Positions 5,540 to 5,618 of a DNA stretch of 5,618 bases are shown here, piece by piece (position 1 is the first letter of the stretch; each line of letters starts with the position of its first letter). Position numbers and translations under genes: made by a program. Source of the stretch: Bacilli bacterium (lineage in GTDB: Bacteria > Bacillota_I > Bacilli_A > RF39 > UBA660); assembly GCA_900753645.1 (NCBI GenBank), contig CAADZW010000099.1, positions 1 through 5,618 on the forward strand, read 5' to 3'. Under the pieces are notes generated by a model. It ran no database searches. It was not told the DNA's origin and was given only the letters and a program-made list of their open reading frames with translations.

Positions 5540-5564
5540 AAAGAGTAGATTTTCATCTACCCTC
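5538..5564 (-). terminator. Inward-facing terminator at the right end of the insertion sequence
   Basis: On the minus strand GAGGGTAGAT (5564-5555) pairs with ATCTACTCTT (5550-5541) around a GAAA (GNRA) tetraloop. The stem has ten pairs, two of them G-U, and ends in a run of five T residues (5542-5538). On the plus strand no T-tract follows, so it should not terminate the transposase transcript. It would stop antisense transcription entering from the right flank before it reaches the transposase gene, whose TAA overlaps the T-tract. Confidence 0.7.
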
Positions 5565-5591
5565 AATTACTCATTATCATTAGTTTTTGGA

Positions 5592-5618
5592 TTCACCAAC
5601 ACTATTTGACAAAGAGCC
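5592..5618 (-). repeat. Right terminal inverted repeat (IRR)
   Basis: Read inward on the minus strand it begins GGCTCTTTGTCAAATAGTG and continues TTGGTGAA. It pairs with the left end at 22 of 27 positions. It ends exactly at the window edge, so the neighbouring target duplication cannot be seen. Confidence 0.9.
5606..5611 (+). promoter_or_regulatory. Outward-facing consensus -35 box in the right end
   Basis: TTGACA on the plus strand, a perfect -35 hexamer 7 bases inside the element and pointing outward. With a 17-base spacer the partner -10 would lie 11-16 bases beyond the end, in flanking DNA outside the window. Insertion next to a suitable -10 would create a hybrid promoter. The left end has TTATTA at the equivalent place and has lost this feature. 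Confidence 0.45.

Larger units (their letters stand above)
4157..5618 (+). mobile_element. Complete ISL3-family insertion sequence, 1462 bp
   Basis: The element is bounded by 27-bp imperfect inverted repeats (22 of 27 identical) whose outer bases GGTTCT/GGCTCT match the GGCTCTT-type ends I recall for ISL3 elements. It holds one intact DDE transposase and a short leader, and its length fits the family (about 1.3-1.6 kb). The last base of the right repeat is the last base of the window, so the expected 8-bp target duplication can be read only on the left, as GTGATATT (4149-4156). The orientation is opposite to all host genes. The element looks recently active, since the transposase is full length with all catalytic residues. 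Confidence 0.9.

Noticed and set aside
5366..5609. Two short frames (minus 5366-5566, plus 5418-5609) at the end of the transposase
   Set aside because: Both overlap the conserved C-terminal transposase block, and the plus one runs into the terminal repeat. Neither has a binding site or a family match.

Overview
The window is AT-rich, low-GC DNA that looks like a chromosome segment of a Bacillota (Firmicutes) bacterium, probably of the Bacilli/Erysipelotrichia or RF39-like gut lineages. The evidence is a DUF3048 (YerB-type) membrane protein, a PadR regulator paired with a DUF1700/HAAS membrane protein, strong AGGAGG-type ribosome binding sites, sigma-A-type promoters, U-tailed terminators and an ISL3-family insertion sequence. 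All tryptophan codons checked are TGG and one gene ends in TGA, so the standard bacterial code fits better than the Mycoplasma code. The species cannot be named from the sequence.

Layout: every host gene is on the minus strand, so transcription runs from high to low coordinates. From the right, the insertion sequence occupies 4157-5618 with its transposase on the plus strand, and its right terminal repeat ends exactly at the last base of the window. Next come a secreted, membrane-anchored CHAP-domain protein (3084-4085) with a terminator (3053-3084), and then a two-gene operon of PadR regulator (2656-2979) and DUF1700/HAAS membrane protein (1332-2663). That operon has a perfect consensus promoter (2997-3025) and a terminator with a GCGA loop (1306-1333). 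Further left are a tRNA-Thr(CGT) gene (1182-1257) with its own promoter, a YerB-like DUF3048 protein (123-1157) only 24 bases downstream of the tRNA, and the first 50 bases of another gene that runs off the left edge behind an extended -10 promoter.

How the parts work together: PadR and the HAAS protein overlap by 8 bases and are very likely translationally coupled. In this family pairing the membrane protein is thought to modulate or sense for the PadR repressor. An inverted repeat that exactly brackets the promoter is a candidate autoregulatory operator. The CHAP protein is a predicted cell-surface peptidoglycan hydrolase. The insertion sequence lies 71 bases upstream of its start codon and may have cut an upstream gene or removed its promoter. 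tRNA-Thr and yerB are probably co-transcribed.

The most interesting structure is in the insertion sequence. It carries an inward-facing terminator at each end, a fold-back inverted repeat that would hide the transposase start codon only in read-through transcripts, and a perfect TTGACA box facing outward at its right end. No CRISPR array, phage module or clearly new defence-type system was found; the other findings are modest.
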